NCBI RefSeq assembly: GCF_000307775.2
Contig: NZ_KK020677.1
Location: 583,095 to 647,094 of the forward strand
Direction of reading: 5' to 3'
Length of the DNA stretch: 64,000 bases
DNA from: Stutzerimonas stutzeri KOS6
GTDB taxonomy: Bacteria; Pseudomonadota; Gammaproteobacteria; Pseudomonadales; Pseudomonadaceae
Shown here in pieces: positions 35,093-46,401 of this stretch (positions within the stretch are counted from its first letter, which is position 1; each line of letters opens with the position of its first letter). Both the position numbers and the translations under genes were made by a program. Under the pieces are notes generated by a model. That model was given only the letters and a program-made list of their open reading frames with translations. It did not search any database and was not told the origin of the DNA.

Positions 35093-36286
35093 AGGAAACT
35101 CTGAAGAAGACTTCCTGATTTGGCAAAATGCCCAGACTCTCCACCCGCCCGAGTTTCCGATGAAGCAGATGACCTTCGCCGACGCCGAGTACGCCGGTAA
35201 GCGCAAGCAGACCCGCAAGGAATTGTTCCTGATCGAGATGGATCGGGTTGTGCCATGGAAGGGTTTGATTGCCTTGATCGAGCCGTATTACCCCAAGGGC
35301 GAAGGCGGCCGACCCGCCTATCCGCTGATGGCGATGCTGCGCGTACATCTGATGCAAAACTGGTTCGGCTACAGCGATCCGGCGATGGAGGAAGCGCTGT
35401 ACGAGACCACCATCCTGCGTCAGTTCGCCGGGTTGAGACTGGAGCGCATTCCGGACGAGACCACCATCCTCAATTTCCGCCGGCTGCTGGAGAAGCGTGA
35501 GTTGGCGGCCGGTATCCTTGGCGTGATCAATGGCTACCTGGGAGATCGCGGCCTGTCGCTGCGCCAAGGCACCATCGTCGATGCCACGCTGATCAATGCG
35601 CCGAGTTCGACCAAGAACAAGGACGGCAAACGCGACCCGGAGATGCACCAGACCAAGAAGGGTAACCAATATTACTTCGGCATGAAGGCCCACATCGGAG
35701 TGGATGATGAGTCGGGTCTGGTACACAGCGTAGTCGGTACGCCAGCCAACGTGGCGGATGTCACTCAGGTCGACAAGTTACTGCACGGCGACGAAAACGT
35801 CGTTTGCGCCGATGCCGGCTACACGGGCGTCGAAAAGCGCTCCGAACATGAAGGCCGGGCGGTGATCTGGCAGGTCGCGGCACGCCGCAGCACTTACAAG
35901 AAGCTTGGCAAGAGCAGCCCGCTCTACAAAGCCAAGCGCAAGGTCGAGAAGGCCAAGGCGCAGGTGCGGGCGAAGGTCGAGCACCCGTTTCGGGTGATCA
36001 AGCGCCAGTTTGGTTACACCAAAGTTCGCTTTCGAGGGCTGGTGAAGAACACGGCGCAGTTAGTGACGCTGTTCGCCCTGTCGAACCTGTGGATGGCGCG
36101 CCGACATTTACTGGCGAATACAGGAGAGGTGCGCCTGTAATGTGGGAAATGGCCGGCGCGAGGTGCTCGCGGCGGCTAAAAATCCAGAAAAAATGGATGA
36201 TTCGATCGTTTTTTAGACGAATCGCCGCTTTTAAAATTGGCAGGGCTGAAGTCAGCCAGAAATACGTGACTACTTCAGACCATCCT
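35093..36286 (+). mobile_element. Complete IS5-family element, copy 1
   Basis: Imperfect terminal inverted repeats AGGAAACTCTGAAGAAG and (reverse complement of the right end) AGGATGGTCTGAAGTAG bound a 1194-base element with one transposase gene. TA flanks both sides (35091-35092 and 36287-36288), consistent with a 2-base (or TTA-type 3-base) target duplication. Pieces of the same element recur at 38124-38709 (inverted), 47682-47837, 49906-50318 and 50349-50626. Confidence 0.85.
35160..36140 (+). CDS. IS5-family transposase
   Basis: A 326-residue intact DDE transposase. Residues 1-110 contain the IS5 N-terminal domain (YPLMAMLRVHLMQNWFGYSD; IPDETTILNFRRLLE). The catalytic acids are in TIVDATLINAPSSTKN, VVCADAGYTGVEKR and RAKVEHPFRVIKRQFGYTKV. 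It appears functional, so it could act on the truncated copies nearby that keep terminal repeats. GC content and codons differ from the flanking AT-richer DNA. Confidence 0.93.
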   Translation: MKQMTFADAEYAGKRKQTRKELFLIEMDRVVPWKGLIALIEPYYPKGEGGRPAYPLMAMLRVHLMQNWFGYSDPAMEEALYETTILRQFAGLRLERIPDETTILNFRRLLEKRELAAGILGVINGYLGDRGLSLRQGTIVDATLINAPSSTKNKDGKRDPEMHQTKKGNQYYFGMKAHIGVDDESGLVHSVVGTPANVADVTQVDKLLHGDENVVCADAGYTGVEKRSEHEGRAVIWQVAARRSTYKKLGKSSPLYKAKRKVEKAKAQVRAKVEHPFRVIKRQFGYTKVRFRGLVKNTAQLVTLFALSNLWMARRHLLANTGEVRL

Positions 36287-36307
36287 TATAAGAAAGAGAT
36301 AATAATT

Positions 36308-37558
36308 ATGAATGAAAAAGAAACCAATAAAATACGCCGCATTGCTGTGGTCGGTGGCGGCATCGGTGGCTTGACCTTTGCGATTGCGATGCGCCACCAC
36401 GGTATCGACGTTGATATATACGAGCAAGCGGAGGAGTTGCGTGAGGTGGGTGCCGCGGTCGCATTATCCGCCAATGCCACGCGTTTTTATTATAACCACT
36501 GGGGTTTGGGCGAGGAGTTTGACGAGGCTGCGTTTGAAATCTCTGCTTTGATCTACCGGGACGGAAAGACTGGCCGTGAAATCGGCAGGCACGCCGGCGG
36601 GCTGGCGTATCGAGACCTTTTCGGCGGCCCATATCTCGGCATCCACCGGGCCGAGTTGCAACGAATCCTCTCCACCAAGGTGGGTATGGAACGCATCCAC
36701 CTGAATAAACGCCTAGTAAATATCGATGACACTGGCGAACAGGTAGTGTTACATTTTAAGGATGGCAGCAAAGCGGAAGCCGATATAGTCATCGGTGCTG
36801 ACGGGATGCGTTCCACCGTACGGAATTTGATGCTCGGCTATGAAGATTACATATACGCGGGGTACACAGCATTTCGTGGGATTGTTCCAATCGATAAAAT
36901 ACCGAGCATGCCTGATCCGACCGCTATTCAATTCTGGATGGGTGAGTCCGGCCACTGTCTTCACTACCCGATCGGCGGAGACAGAAAAGGAGACATCAAT
37001 TTCTTTCTCGTAGAGCGCACTCCGACGACTTGGCCACTAAAACAGTCGACTGCGCCTACAGACGACGGTGAACAGCTACGCCTCTTCAAGGACTGGCATC
37101 CTGCTCTCGTCGAGATGATCGCTTCGAACACCTTGAAGACAGTAAATCAGCGATGGGGAATGGTTTATCGTATGACCCTTGGCCGCTGGAGCAAAGGTCG
37201 GGTAACGCTGCTCGGTGATGCTGCACATTCCCTAGTACCGCACCATGGACAGGGTGCCAACCAGTCGATCGAGGATGCCGTGGTCCTTGCTGACTGCATT
37301 GCCGCTGCGGGTTCCGCGTCGATTGCAGAAACCTTTGAACGTTACGAGCGACTGCGTCGTGGCCGGGCGCGCAAAGTTGTGTATGCGTCCGTGACCACTG
37401 GCGATATGTTGCACTTGCCACCGGGTGAAGAGAGGGATCGGCGCGATGCACGTCTTGCATCTCATGATGCCATGGTGCATCACCTCGATTGGATCCACGG
37501 CTTCGATGCTAGCGATCTCAACGAGCCGGATGAACGCCAGGGCGGCACCTGGTTGTGA
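36308..37558 (+). CDS. nahW: FAD-dependent aromatic monooxygenase, probable second salicylate hydroxylase (NahW-like)
   Basis: A 416-residue flavoprotein hydroxylase with the FAD motif IAVVGGGIGGLTFAIAMRHHG, the DG motif IVIGADGMRSTVRN and RVTLLGDAAHSLVPHHGQGANQSIEDA. It belongs to the same family as NahG but is a distant paralog. P. stutzeri AN10 is known to have an extra salicylate hydroxylase gene, nahW, near its meta-cleavage operon; the position here fits, but identity was not checked, and 3-hydroxybenzoate or 6-hydroxynicotinate hydroxylase are alternatives. The ATG at 36308 follows AAGAAAGAGA. The right end of IS5 copy 1 lies only 21 bases upstream, so its native promoter is displaced. 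Confidence 0.72.
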   Translation: MNEKETNKIRRIAVVGGGIGGLTFAIAMRHHGIDVDIYEQAEELREVGAAVALSANATRFYYNHWGLGEEFDEAAFEISALIYRDGKTGREIGRHAGGLAYRDLFGGPYLGIHRAELQRILSTKVGMERIHLNKRLVNIDDTGEQVVLHFKDGSKAEADIVIGADGMRSTVRNLMLGYEDYIYAGYTAFRGIVPIDKIPSMPDPTAIQFWMGESGHCLHYPIGGDRKGDINFFLVERTPTTWPLKQSTAPTDDGEQLRLFKDWHPALVEMIASNTLKTVNQRWGMVYRMTLGRWSKGRVTLLGDAAHSLVPHHGQGANQSIEDAVVLADCIAAAGSASIAETFERYERLRRGRARKVVYASVTTGDMLHLPPGEERDRRDARLASHDAMVHHLDWIHGFDASDLNEPDERQGGTWL

Positions 37559-37699
37559 TGCGGGCTTTCTACGTCACCTCGGAATGTAATTTACCGTAGA
37601 AGACCTGTGGTGCAATGCTACTCACCTAAGCGGAGCAGCATTGCGATTAACCGGGAAGCGAGTTGTGGAAATCTTTACCATCCTGGGTCTTGATGGCCT

Positions 37700-38123
37700 A
37701 AGCCTCTTGGGGCACCTCTAAAAACACTCATCCGGACTGAGCCAGGATTCGAAAGTGCAGCTCCTTGGCATCCGAACGCCGACTTGGGCGCTCGCAGAGC
37801 GTCGTGAATGGCCGGTTGCATCACGCAACCGGTGCCCGGTTCAGGTCATTTCCAGCAGGCTCGACACTATGACGACGTTTATATGAGGTTCACTTGTGTT
37901 AGCCGTACCCGCTCATCCCTAGCTAATCTCCGCCTTGATGCTGGCAGATTCAGTCTGGCCTCGCGGTTCGACCTACCGAAATATCGGCGGTAACATTGTC
38001 CCAGAGCTTCAGACCCGGCTGTTACCGGCCACGCCTGTCTGGGTAGGGAACGAGTGGTGGAACAGTCGGTTCCGTCGGGCGTTAACCTGCGGAACAGAAA
38101 CCCATGCGACTTTCGGGTCGCAC
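37700..38123 (-). ncRNA. Probable group II intron 5' fragment inserted in IS5 copy 2
   Basis: Read on the minus strand, the IS5 transposase frame breaks after GGCA, and the foreign sequence begins GTGCGACCCGAAAGTCGC, the GTGYG start of a group II intron followed by a GCGAC/GTCGC hairpin. Downstream there are many stem-loops and no long frame; CCGGTTGC/GCAACCGG (near 37812-37832) is one perfect hairpin. GCCGA within the presumed domain I could pair with TCGGC of the 5' exon (EBS1/IBS1-like). The ORF and domain V are absent, so the intron is truncated; its far end is uncertain, and 37559-37700 holds nothing I can identify. Confidence 0.5.
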
Positions 38124-38709
38124 TGCCGAAGTAATATTGGTTACCCTTCTTGGTCTGGTGCATCTCCGGGTCGCGTTTGCCGTCCTTGTTCTTGGTCGAA
38201 CTCGGCACATTGATCAGCGTGGCATCGACGATGGTGCCTTGGCGCAGCGACAGGCCGCGATCTCCCAGGTAGCCATTGATCATGCCAAGGATACCGGCCG
38301 CCAACTCATGCTTCTCCAGCAGCCGGCGGAAATTGAGGATGGTGGTCTCGTCAGGAATGCGCTCCAAGCTCAACCCGGCGAACTGACGCAGGATGGTGGT
38401 CTCGTACAGCGCTTCTTCCATCGCCGGATCGCTGTAGCCGAACCAGTTTTGCATCAGATGTACGCGCAGCATCGCCATCAGCGGATAGGCGGGTCGGCCG
38501 CCTTCGCCCTTGGGGTAATGCGGCTCGATCAAGGCAATCAAACCCTTCCATGGCACAACCCGATCCATCTCGATCAGGAACAATTCCTTGCGGGTCTGCT
38601 TGCGCTTACCGGCGTACTCGGCGTCGGCGAAAGTGATCTGTTTCATCGGAAACTCGGGCGGGTGGAGAGTCTGGGCATTTTGCCAAATCAGGAAGTCTTC
38701 TTCAGAGTT
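38124..38709 (-). pseudogene. IS5-family transposase, copy 2, truncated
   Basis: The first 163 or so codons of the copy 1 transposase, nearly identical (start at 38646, MKQITFADAEYAGKRKQTRK), in the opposite orientation. The frame is broken after GNQYYFG by foreign sequence beginning GTGCG. The left terminal repeat survives as far as TTCAGAGTT (38701-38709), missing the last few bases. It truncates the TetR-family gene that follows. Together copies 1 and 2 flank the nahW-like gene in inverted orientation. Confidence 0.85.
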
Positions 38710-38996
38710 CAGAGCCCAACATGTGCCGTATTGTTATTCAGCAGATCATGGCAGGGAGCCCGCCCAGCATGGTGAGCGAAACCCTGGAAGGATTGGCAGA
38801 GGATTTACGGCAATTTCACGCGCAAGGCTTGCTCAAATTCTGTCCGAAGGACACCGCTCAGTTGCTCTGGATGTCCGCCCTTGGTGCACTGACTTTTGCT
38901 GTCAGTGTGGAGAGTACCGCTCTGGAAGGCTCGGATGAGCCTTCCTTACAAAAAGCGCTGCTCGATATAACGCTGGATGCGTTATTCCAGCAATGA
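38710..38996 (+). pseudogene. TetR-family regulator, C-terminal fragment cut by IS5
   Basis: An open frame of about 95 residues running out of the IS5 boundary: IMAGSPPSMVSETLEGLAED, DLRQFHAQGLLKFCPKDTAQ and ALLDITLDALFQQ fit the ligand-binding C-terminal domain of a TetR regulator. The DNA-binding N-terminal half is missing. The ATG at 38721 is internal and probably meaningless. It converges with the MBL hydrolase gene, which it may once have controlled. Confidence 0.65.
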
Positions 38997-39026
38997 TGAG
39001 ATTCGGCAGCCCGGCCGCTTTGCTTG

Positions 39027-40019
39027 TTATGGCGCCGATGCCGAGTCTACTTCGACTGGCGAAAACTCTGCGGGTACCCACGAATAGCCGTTGCCTGTGC
39101 CCCGTACATGCCCCAGACCGGGGAAGGGGAGATGCGCGCCAGCCACCCAGAATTTTTCCTCGGAACTGAGAGCCAGCATCCTCATTCTGGAAGATCGGGC
39201 TTGTTCCTTGTCCCAGTCAGCCTCTATGACCACCTCAGGATGCTTGAACTGTACTGCATGGTTATGCAGCACGTCGCCCCAGACCATCAAGTTGTCATCA
39301 CCAGCGCGGAAAAGATAACCGGTATGTCCCGGGGTGTGACCGTGGCTGGGCACACTTTCCACACCGGGGAGAATATCGGTTTTGAAACGCTGGAGTTTTT
39401 CCTCAACATATGGCGCCACTGCTGCACGCGCCATATTGAAGAACGGCTGGTCGGCTTCGGCGACATCATCCAATGAGGTATCCAGCCAGAATTCCGCTTC
39501 AGCCTGGGGAATATGAATGGTTGCATTGGGAAACACTGCGGCACCTTCAGCATCTGCCAGACCGCAGGAGTGATCAGGATGAAGATGCGTAAGAAGAACA
39601 GTGTCGACCTGCTCCGTCGTGTAACCCGATGCCTGGAGGTTTTCTTTCAGAAAGCCCATGGTCGAACCGAAACATGCTGCCGCCCCGGCATCCACCAGAA
39701 TCAGATTATTGCCCGTATTGATGAGGTATCCATTTACAGCTGTCTGTATGCCGCTTTCGGCATCGATGAACATCGCATCCAGCAGGCTATCCAGACTCTC
39801 GGTGCTGATCCCCTGCAGCCATTCCGGATCAAGACGAACATAGCCGTCATACAAAGCGGTGACCTCTAGATCGCCCATATTCATCCGATAGTAACCGGCG
39901 ACCTGCTGCGGCTGTGTGGCGACCGGCTCTGCGGTCACCGGCGATAATGCGATGCCGTTCATGAGGCTCGCACAGCCGACCGCTGCAGCGAACCGGTATA
40001 GGGTGCGTAACGTGGACAT
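39027..40019 (-). CDS. Secreted MBL-fold metallo-hydrolase
   Basis: A 330-residue metallo-beta-lactamase-fold protein with a signal peptide (residues 1-30, cleaved near VTAEP). The metal motif THLHPDHSCGL (HxHxDH), the later His in VPSHGHTPGHTGY and Asp in MVWGDVLHNHAV are in place. These enzymes hydrolyse lactones, esters or thiols; the exact substrate is unknown. A periplasmic location is predicted. It is the first of a block without IS interruption (39027-46303) that looks like ordinary Pseudomonas chromosomal DNA. Confidence 0.85.
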   Translation of the reverse strand: MSTLRTLYRFAAAVGCASLMNGIALSPVTAEPVATQPQQVAGYYRMNMGDLEVTALYDGYVRLDPEWLQGISTESLDSLLDAMFIDAESGIQTAVNGYLINTGNNLILVDAGAAACFGSTMGFLKENLQASGYTTEQVDTVLLTHLHPDHSCGLADAEGAAVFPNATIHIPQAEAEFWLDTSLDDVAEADQPFFNMARAAVAPYVEEKLQRFKTDILPGVESVPSHGHTPGHTGYLFRAGDDNLMVWGDVLHNHAVQFKHPEVVIEADWDKEQARSSRMRMLALSSEEKFWVAGAHLPFPGLGHVRGTGNGYSWVPAEFSPVEVDSASAP

Positions 40020-40118
40020 GAATTATATTCCCGGTTTGATGAATAATAATCATGAACGAGTGTATCGGCGATATAAGCGCGAATCAACGTTAGTGATGAA
40101 AACAGAGAGGCAGGCTCA

Positions 40119-42077
<1,959 letters not shown>

Positions 42078-42083
42078 TTCTCC

Positions 42084-42992
42084 TTACTCCTGTTCGTGGG
42101 CCAGCAGGGCATGGGCTACCTTGGAGCCGTTGGGACGGCCTAACACATCACAAATGCGCTGGCCGGCCGCAACCAGTCGTTGCAAATCGACACCAGTGTC
42201 GATGCCCATGCCCTGCAGCATGTACAGCACATCCTCACTGGCGACATTACCGCTGGCGCCAGGGGCATAGGGGCAACCACCGAGCCCGGCGACCGAGCTG
42301 TCGAATACGCTGACGCCTTCCAGCAAGGCGGCATAGATGTTGCTCAATGCCTGCCCGTAGGTATCATGGAAATGCCCCGCCAGCTGCCGCCGGGGCACCT
42401 GTGCGGCGACCCGGTCGATCAGTCGGCTGGTGGCGCTGGCCACTCCCACGCCGATGGTGTCACCGAGGGATACTTCATAGCAGCCCATGGCGATCAGCTC
42501 GGCGGCGATGCTGGCGACCTGGCTCGGAGCGACGGCGCCGTCATACGGGCAACCCAGCACACAGGAAATGTAGCCGCGTACACGGATGTCCTGGCGCTCG
42601 GCTGCAGCCATGACCGGTGCGAAGCGCTGCAGGCTCTCGCTGATCGAGCAGTTGATGTTGCGTTGGGAGAAGCCCTCCGAAGCGGCGGCGAATACCGCCA
42701 CTTCCGTCACGCCGGCGCCGATAGCTGCCTGCAGACCCTGCAGATTGGGTACCAGCGCGGTGTAACGCACGCCAGGACTGCGTTGGATGCCGGCGAACAC
42801 CGTTGCGGAATCAGCCATCTGCGGCACCCACTTCGGCGAGACGAAGCTGCCGGTCTCGATATGGCTGACGCCGGCCTCCGTCAGATCGTTCACCAGCCGG
42901 ACGCGATCCGTCACGCTGATCGGGTGGCGCTCATTCTGCAGTCCGTCCCGTGGGCCGACTTCAACCAGGCGTACGTGGTGGGGTAGGGGCAT
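42084..42992 (-). CDS. mvaB: Hydroxymethylglutaryl-CoA lyase
   Basis: A 302-residue HMGL-like TIM-barrel enzyme. The start at 42992 (MPLPHHVRLVEVGPRDGLQNE) fits the family; the frame is open to 43082. Catalytic features are EVGPRDGLQNE (Arg-Asp), the metal-binding HFHDTYGQAL and the signature cysteine loop GLGGCPYAPGASGN. It splits HMG-CoA into acetoacetate and acetyl-CoA. The acetoacetyl-CoA synthetase gene follows at 6 bases, forming a leucine/ketone-body utilisation pair that is unrelated to naphthalene chemistry. Confidence 0.93.
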   Translation of the reverse strand: MPLPHHVRLVEVGPRDGLQNERHPISVTDRVRLVNDLTEAGVSHIETGSFVSPKWVPQMADSATVFAGIQRSPGVRYTALVPNLQGLQAAIGAGVTEVAVFAAASEGFSQRNINCSISESLQRFAPVMAAAERQDIRVRGYISCVLGCPYDGAVAPSQVASIAAELIAMGCYEVSLGDTIGVGVASATSRLIDRVAAQVPRRQLAGHFHDTYGQALSNIYAALLEGVSVFDSSVAGLGGCPYAPGASGNVASEDVLYMLQGMGIDTGVDLQRLVAAGQRICDVLGRPNGSKVAHALLAHEQE

Positions 42993-43193
42993 CGTTATCT
43001 CCGGCAGCCAAGCATGTCGAAGAGTATAGCGGCGCCCGGCGGTCCGGGCGGCTATTGAAAGTGTGCGGTTATCGAACATCACATCTGTTGGTCAGCAAGT
43101 GGATCTCCTATGCTGCGCTCGTCCAGTGATGGCGGGTCTAGGCCGATGCCTGGCTTGCCTACTCGCTAACAACAAAGTAACAAGGAGAAAAAT

Positions 43194-44255
43194 ATGAAGG
43201 CAGCCGTCTATTACGGACCGCAGGACATCCGCTGCACCCAGGTGCCTGATGCTGCGATCAAGGCCGATCACGAAATGCTGGTGAGAGTAGTCGCCACCTC
43301 CATTTGCGGTTCGGACCTGCACCTGTATCGCGGAGCGCTGGACCCCATCATGGAGAAAGGGGTATCCCAGACCGGCCATGAACTCGTCGGAGAAGTGGTG
43401 CAGGTGGGCAGGGCAGTCGGGCGGTTCAAGCCCGGCGACCGAGTCAGCATGGCCTATTCGGCCTCCTGCGGTCACTGCTATATGTGCGAGGTGGGTCAGA
43501 CGGCGCATTGCGAGACCACGCACAATGCCGTTTATGGCTTTGGGCTTCCCTTCGGCAATCTGAACGGCACCCACGCCGAGGCGCTGGTGCTCCCCTACGC
43601 CGATACGCACACGATCAAGGTGCCCAAGGAGATTCCCGACGAGGCTGCACTCACGCTGTCTTGCAACCTGCCTACGGCGGTGATCGCCAATCGCCTCGCG
43701 GATATTCAGCCCGGGGAAACCGTGGCGCTGGTGGGCTGCGGTCCGACGGGGTTGATGACCCTCGACATCGCCATGCAGCGCGCCCCAGGCCGGATGGTCG
43801 CGCTGGACAAGATCGCCCACCGCCTGGAATACACCCGCAAGCAGGGTGCGGTCGCGATCAATGCAAGCGAGGAAGGCTGGAAGGAGAAGGCCCTCGCCGA
43901 AACGGGCGGCCGCGGCTTCGACAAGGTGATCGAAGTGGTTGGCTATCCCGAAGCCTTGCAGATGTGCCTCGACCTGGTACGCCCCGGCGGGACGGTGGTT
44001 GCTATCGGCGTGTTCTGCGATGACAAGTTCAACCTCAATCTGGCTGATGTGTTTCTACGCAACATCACGCTGCACATGAATGGTTTCGCCAACGCTCAGC
44101 CTTACATGTGGGAAGCCTTGAGGATGATGGAGACTGGAGTGGTGAATCCGGCAACCCTGTTCTCGCATCAGTTCAAGCTGGATCAAGTGGACGACGCGTT
44201 CAAGACATTCCACGAGAAAACGGATGGTGCCATGAAGATGCTGATCCGGCCTTGA
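43194..44255 (+). CDS. Zinc-dependent medium-chain dehydrogenase
   Basis: A 353-residue alcohol-dehydrogenase-family protein. The catalytic zinc motif TSICGSDLHLYRG and GHELVGEVVQVG, a structural zinc site with spaced cysteines (CGHCYMCEVGQTAHC) and the NAD motif VGCGPTGLMTLDIA are present. The substrate is unclear; the formaldehyde or glutathione-independent aldehyde dehydrogenase branch is possible from the CGHCYMC region. AAGGAG lies 8 bases before the ATG. It is divergent from the HMG-CoA lyase gene. Confidence 0.87.
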   Translation: MKAAVYYGPQDIRCTQVPDAAIKADHEMLVRVVATSICGSDLHLYRGALDPIMEKGVSQTGHELVGEVVQVGRAVGRFKPGDRVSMAYSASCGHCYMCEVGQTAHCETTHNAVYGFGLPFGNLNGTHAEALVLPYADTHTIKVPKEIPDEAALTLSCNLPTAVIANRLADIQPGETVALVGCGPTGLMTLDIAMQRAPGRMVALDKIAHRLEYTRKQGAVAINASEEGWKEKALAETGGRGFDKVIEVVGYPEALQMCLDLVRPGGTVVAIGVFCDDKFNLNLADVFLRNITLHMNGFANAQPYMWEALRMMETGVVNPATLFSHQFKLDQVDDAFKTFHEKTDGAMKMLIRP

Positions 44256-44753
44256 ATACGGCTCTTGGGGTAGCGATAGGGTGCGCCTGCCGCGCAGGCG
44301 AGTATTGGCAGTCGTATTTCTGGAGAACTTGAGCAGCGCGCTGGTGACCGACGACCGTGCCCGCCGGAGCCATGAGGTGGGCATCTCTACCAGGAAGCGT
44401 TTGCGAGCATGTTCCCGCCGCCGCGCCAACGCGGGATGGACATGCTGGCGAGTGACGAGTCGGACATTCAACAGCAAGGAGACCTTGATTGCCCAGGGGC
44501 GAGAGGATCGCGTGATTCTCCTCTCGAGTTCTTATCGCCTGTTTGAGCTGATTGATCGCGTCCCGTAGTATGTCTTCGGTCACTGCGGCCATTGGACGAA
44601 AACCAGCATGCCGCGACCTTCAATCGCCTGGTGAGTTTTTTTATTGCCGAGTAGTGACTCGGCTTGTCACCGGAGAAACCAGCGCCGCGTGGCAGTTTGC
44701 GGCGGCCCCGCGTAGGGCTGCAATTTGTAGCATGACCCAAAGGAGAAGCAACG
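44256..44753. other. 498-base gap with no supported gene
   Basis: Frames on both strands here are short or have atypical composition; a leftward frame from 44592 (AAVTEDILRDAINQLKQAIR) opens plausibly but turns into arginine/alanine-rich shadow-like sequence and overlaps the end of the dehydrogenase gene. I cannot support a product. AAAGGAGAAG at 44740-44749 is the ribosome site of the following GST gene. Confidence 0.45.
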
Positions 44754-45362
44754 ATGAAGCTTTACTACAGCCCGGGAGCCTGTTCCCTGTCCCCTCATAT
44801 CGTCCTCAATGAGGGGGGATTTTCCTTCGAGACGGAAAAGGTCGACCTCGCCACCAAGAAGACCGAAAGCGGTGGCGATTACACCGCCATCAACCCGAAT
44901 GGCTACGTGCCAGCATTGGTGCTGAAGGACGGTGAGGTGCTGACCGAAGGGTCGGCCATCATCCAGTACCTGGCCGACCGCGTGCCGGAGAAGAAACTCA
45001 CGCCGCCCGCTGACACGATGGAGCGTTACCGGCTGCAGGAGTGGCTCAACTTCATTTCCACCGAGCTGCACAAAGCGTTTGCCCCGCTATTCAACCCGAA
45101 CGCGCCGGAGGAATGGAAAACGCAGATGAAAGACCTGCTTGCCCGGCGTTTTGACTACGTGTCAAAGAAACTCGACGGCAAACAGTATCTGATGGGTGAC
45201 ACCTTCACGTCAGCTGACGCCTATCTGTTTACCGTCCTAGGCTGGGGGCAGTGGGCAGCGGTTGATCTTTCACCTTGGCCAGTGCTGACCAGCTATGTCA
45301 GCCGCGTTGCCGCTCGGCCGGCCGTGCACGCAACGTTGAAAGCCGAGGGGCTGGTTAGCTGA
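44754..45362 (+). CDS. Glutathione S-transferase
   Basis: A 202-residue cytosolic GST of the beta/BphK-like type. The thioredoxin-fold N-terminus is MKLYYSPGACSLSPHIVL with Cys10, the conserved catalytic cysteine of beta-class enzymes, then VPALVLKDGEVLTEGSAIIQYL (cis-Pro and Glu-Ser glutathione site). The C-terminal helical domain has the N-capping motif FTSADAYLFTVLGW. GSTs often accompany aromatic degradation genes, where they detoxify epoxide or halogenated by-products; here that is inference. Confidence 0.9.
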   Translation: MKLYYSPGACSLSPHIVLNEGGFSFETEKVDLATKKTESGGDYTAINPNGYVPALVLKDGEVLTEGSAIIQYLADRVPEKKLTPPADTMERYRLQEWLNFISTELHKAFAPLFNPNAPEEWKTQMKDLLARRFDYVSKKLDGKQYLMGDTFTSADAYLFTVLGWGQWAAVDLSPWPVLTSYVSRVAARPAVHATLKAEGLVS

Positions 45363-45625
45363 CGGATTTCAGAGCACGCCTTCTGTGAGGGCGAAGCCCC
45401 GCAAGTTAGACCTGTGGCGATGTAGAGGAAAAATATGGTTGGACACGGCTGTGGGCGCGACAGTTTGCGCCCACAGCCATGCCCACAAAGACAAACCTGT
45501 CTGTGTAGATTCAGACTCGCTCACCGTAGAAATGTATCCGTTAACTAAAAGTATCCATTTGATCATTACCGGATACGCGTCTTGCGCACTTAGCGAGAGG
45601 CCACATTTTAACAATGAGGGAAATC

Positions 45626-46303
45626 ATGAAGATATTGATCGTATTGACGTCCCATGACACGTTGGGTGACACCGGCAAGAAAACAGGCTTCTGGTTGGAG
45701 GAGTTTGCAGCACCCTATTATGTCCTCAAGGATGCTGGCGCGGAAATCACGCTAGCCTCCCCGAAAGGTGGGCACCCCCCACTCGACCCGAAGAGCGAAG
45801 AGCCGGACTTTCAAACTGCAGCAACCGCTCGTTTCAAGCAGGACAAAGAAACACAGGCGGCCCTTGCCAACACCTCGAGGCTTTCAGCCATCAGAGCGGA
45901 TGAGTACGACGCAGTTTTCTATCCCGGTGGGCACGGGCCGCTGTGGGACCTGTCTGGGGATGCCGACTCGGTCGCGCTGATCGAGGCAATGTATGCCGCC
46001 GGCAAACCGGTTTCCGCGGTCTGTCATGCGCCTGGCGTGTTGCGGTATGCCCGCAAACCGGATGGGAGCCCGATAGTCCAAGGCAAACGGGTGACCGGTT
46101 TCTCCAATAGCGAAGAGGCCGCAGTCCAATTGACTAATGTCGTGCCATTCCTGGTAGAGGACGAGTTGAAAAAACACGGCGGTGACTATTCCAAAGGACC
46201 CGACTGGCTCCCCTTTGCTGTAGTGGACGGAAATCTTGTTACCGGCCAGAACCCTGCCTCATCGGAGGAAGTCGCACATGAAGTGTTGAAAATGCTGCGA
46301 TGA
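45626..46303 (+). CDS. DJ-1/PfpI-family protein (type 1 glutamine amidotransferase-like)
   Basis: A 225-residue protein of the HchA/YajL/DJ-1 group. The nucleophile elbow is SAVCHAPGVLRYA (Cys about 133-His), and an acidic residue in the strand FYPGGHGPLWDL precedes it. Such proteins act as glyoxalase III-like or protein/DNA deglycases and protect against reactive carbonyls. The start at 45626 follows GAGGG. With the GST and the dehydrogenase it may form a small detoxification neighbourhood. The 263 bases upstream hold no gene. Confidence 0.87.
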   Translation: MKILIVLTSHDTLGDTGKKTGFWLEEFAAPYYVLKDAGAEITLASPKGGHPPLDPKSEEPDFQTAATARFKQDKETQAALANTSRLSAIRADEYDAVFYPGGHGPLWDLSGDADSVALIEAMYAAGKPVSAVCHAPGVLRYARKPDGSPIVQGKRVTGFSNSEEAAVQLTNVVPFLVEDELKKHGGDYSKGPDWLPFAVVDGNLVTGQNPASSEEVAHEVLKMLR

Positions 46304-46401
46304 TCTCTGGCGGTTCAAACTTGACAGTCTGGCCTGTGCCTTTCTCCGCCCTCGAAGGAGTTGCGCATCCGGCGACGGCGCTCCAATGAATGTTGTAGTG
46401 G

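Noticed and set aside
37700-38123. A retron or CRISPR leader as explanation for the structured stretch
   Set aside because: There is no reverse transcriptase frame and no spaced repeats; the GTGCG junction in a transposase gene fits a group II intron better.
44200-44592. Leftward frame starting AAVTEDILRDAINQLKQAIR
   Set aside because: Overlaps the end of a confident dehydrogenase gene and becomes low-quality sequence after 40 residues; not supported.
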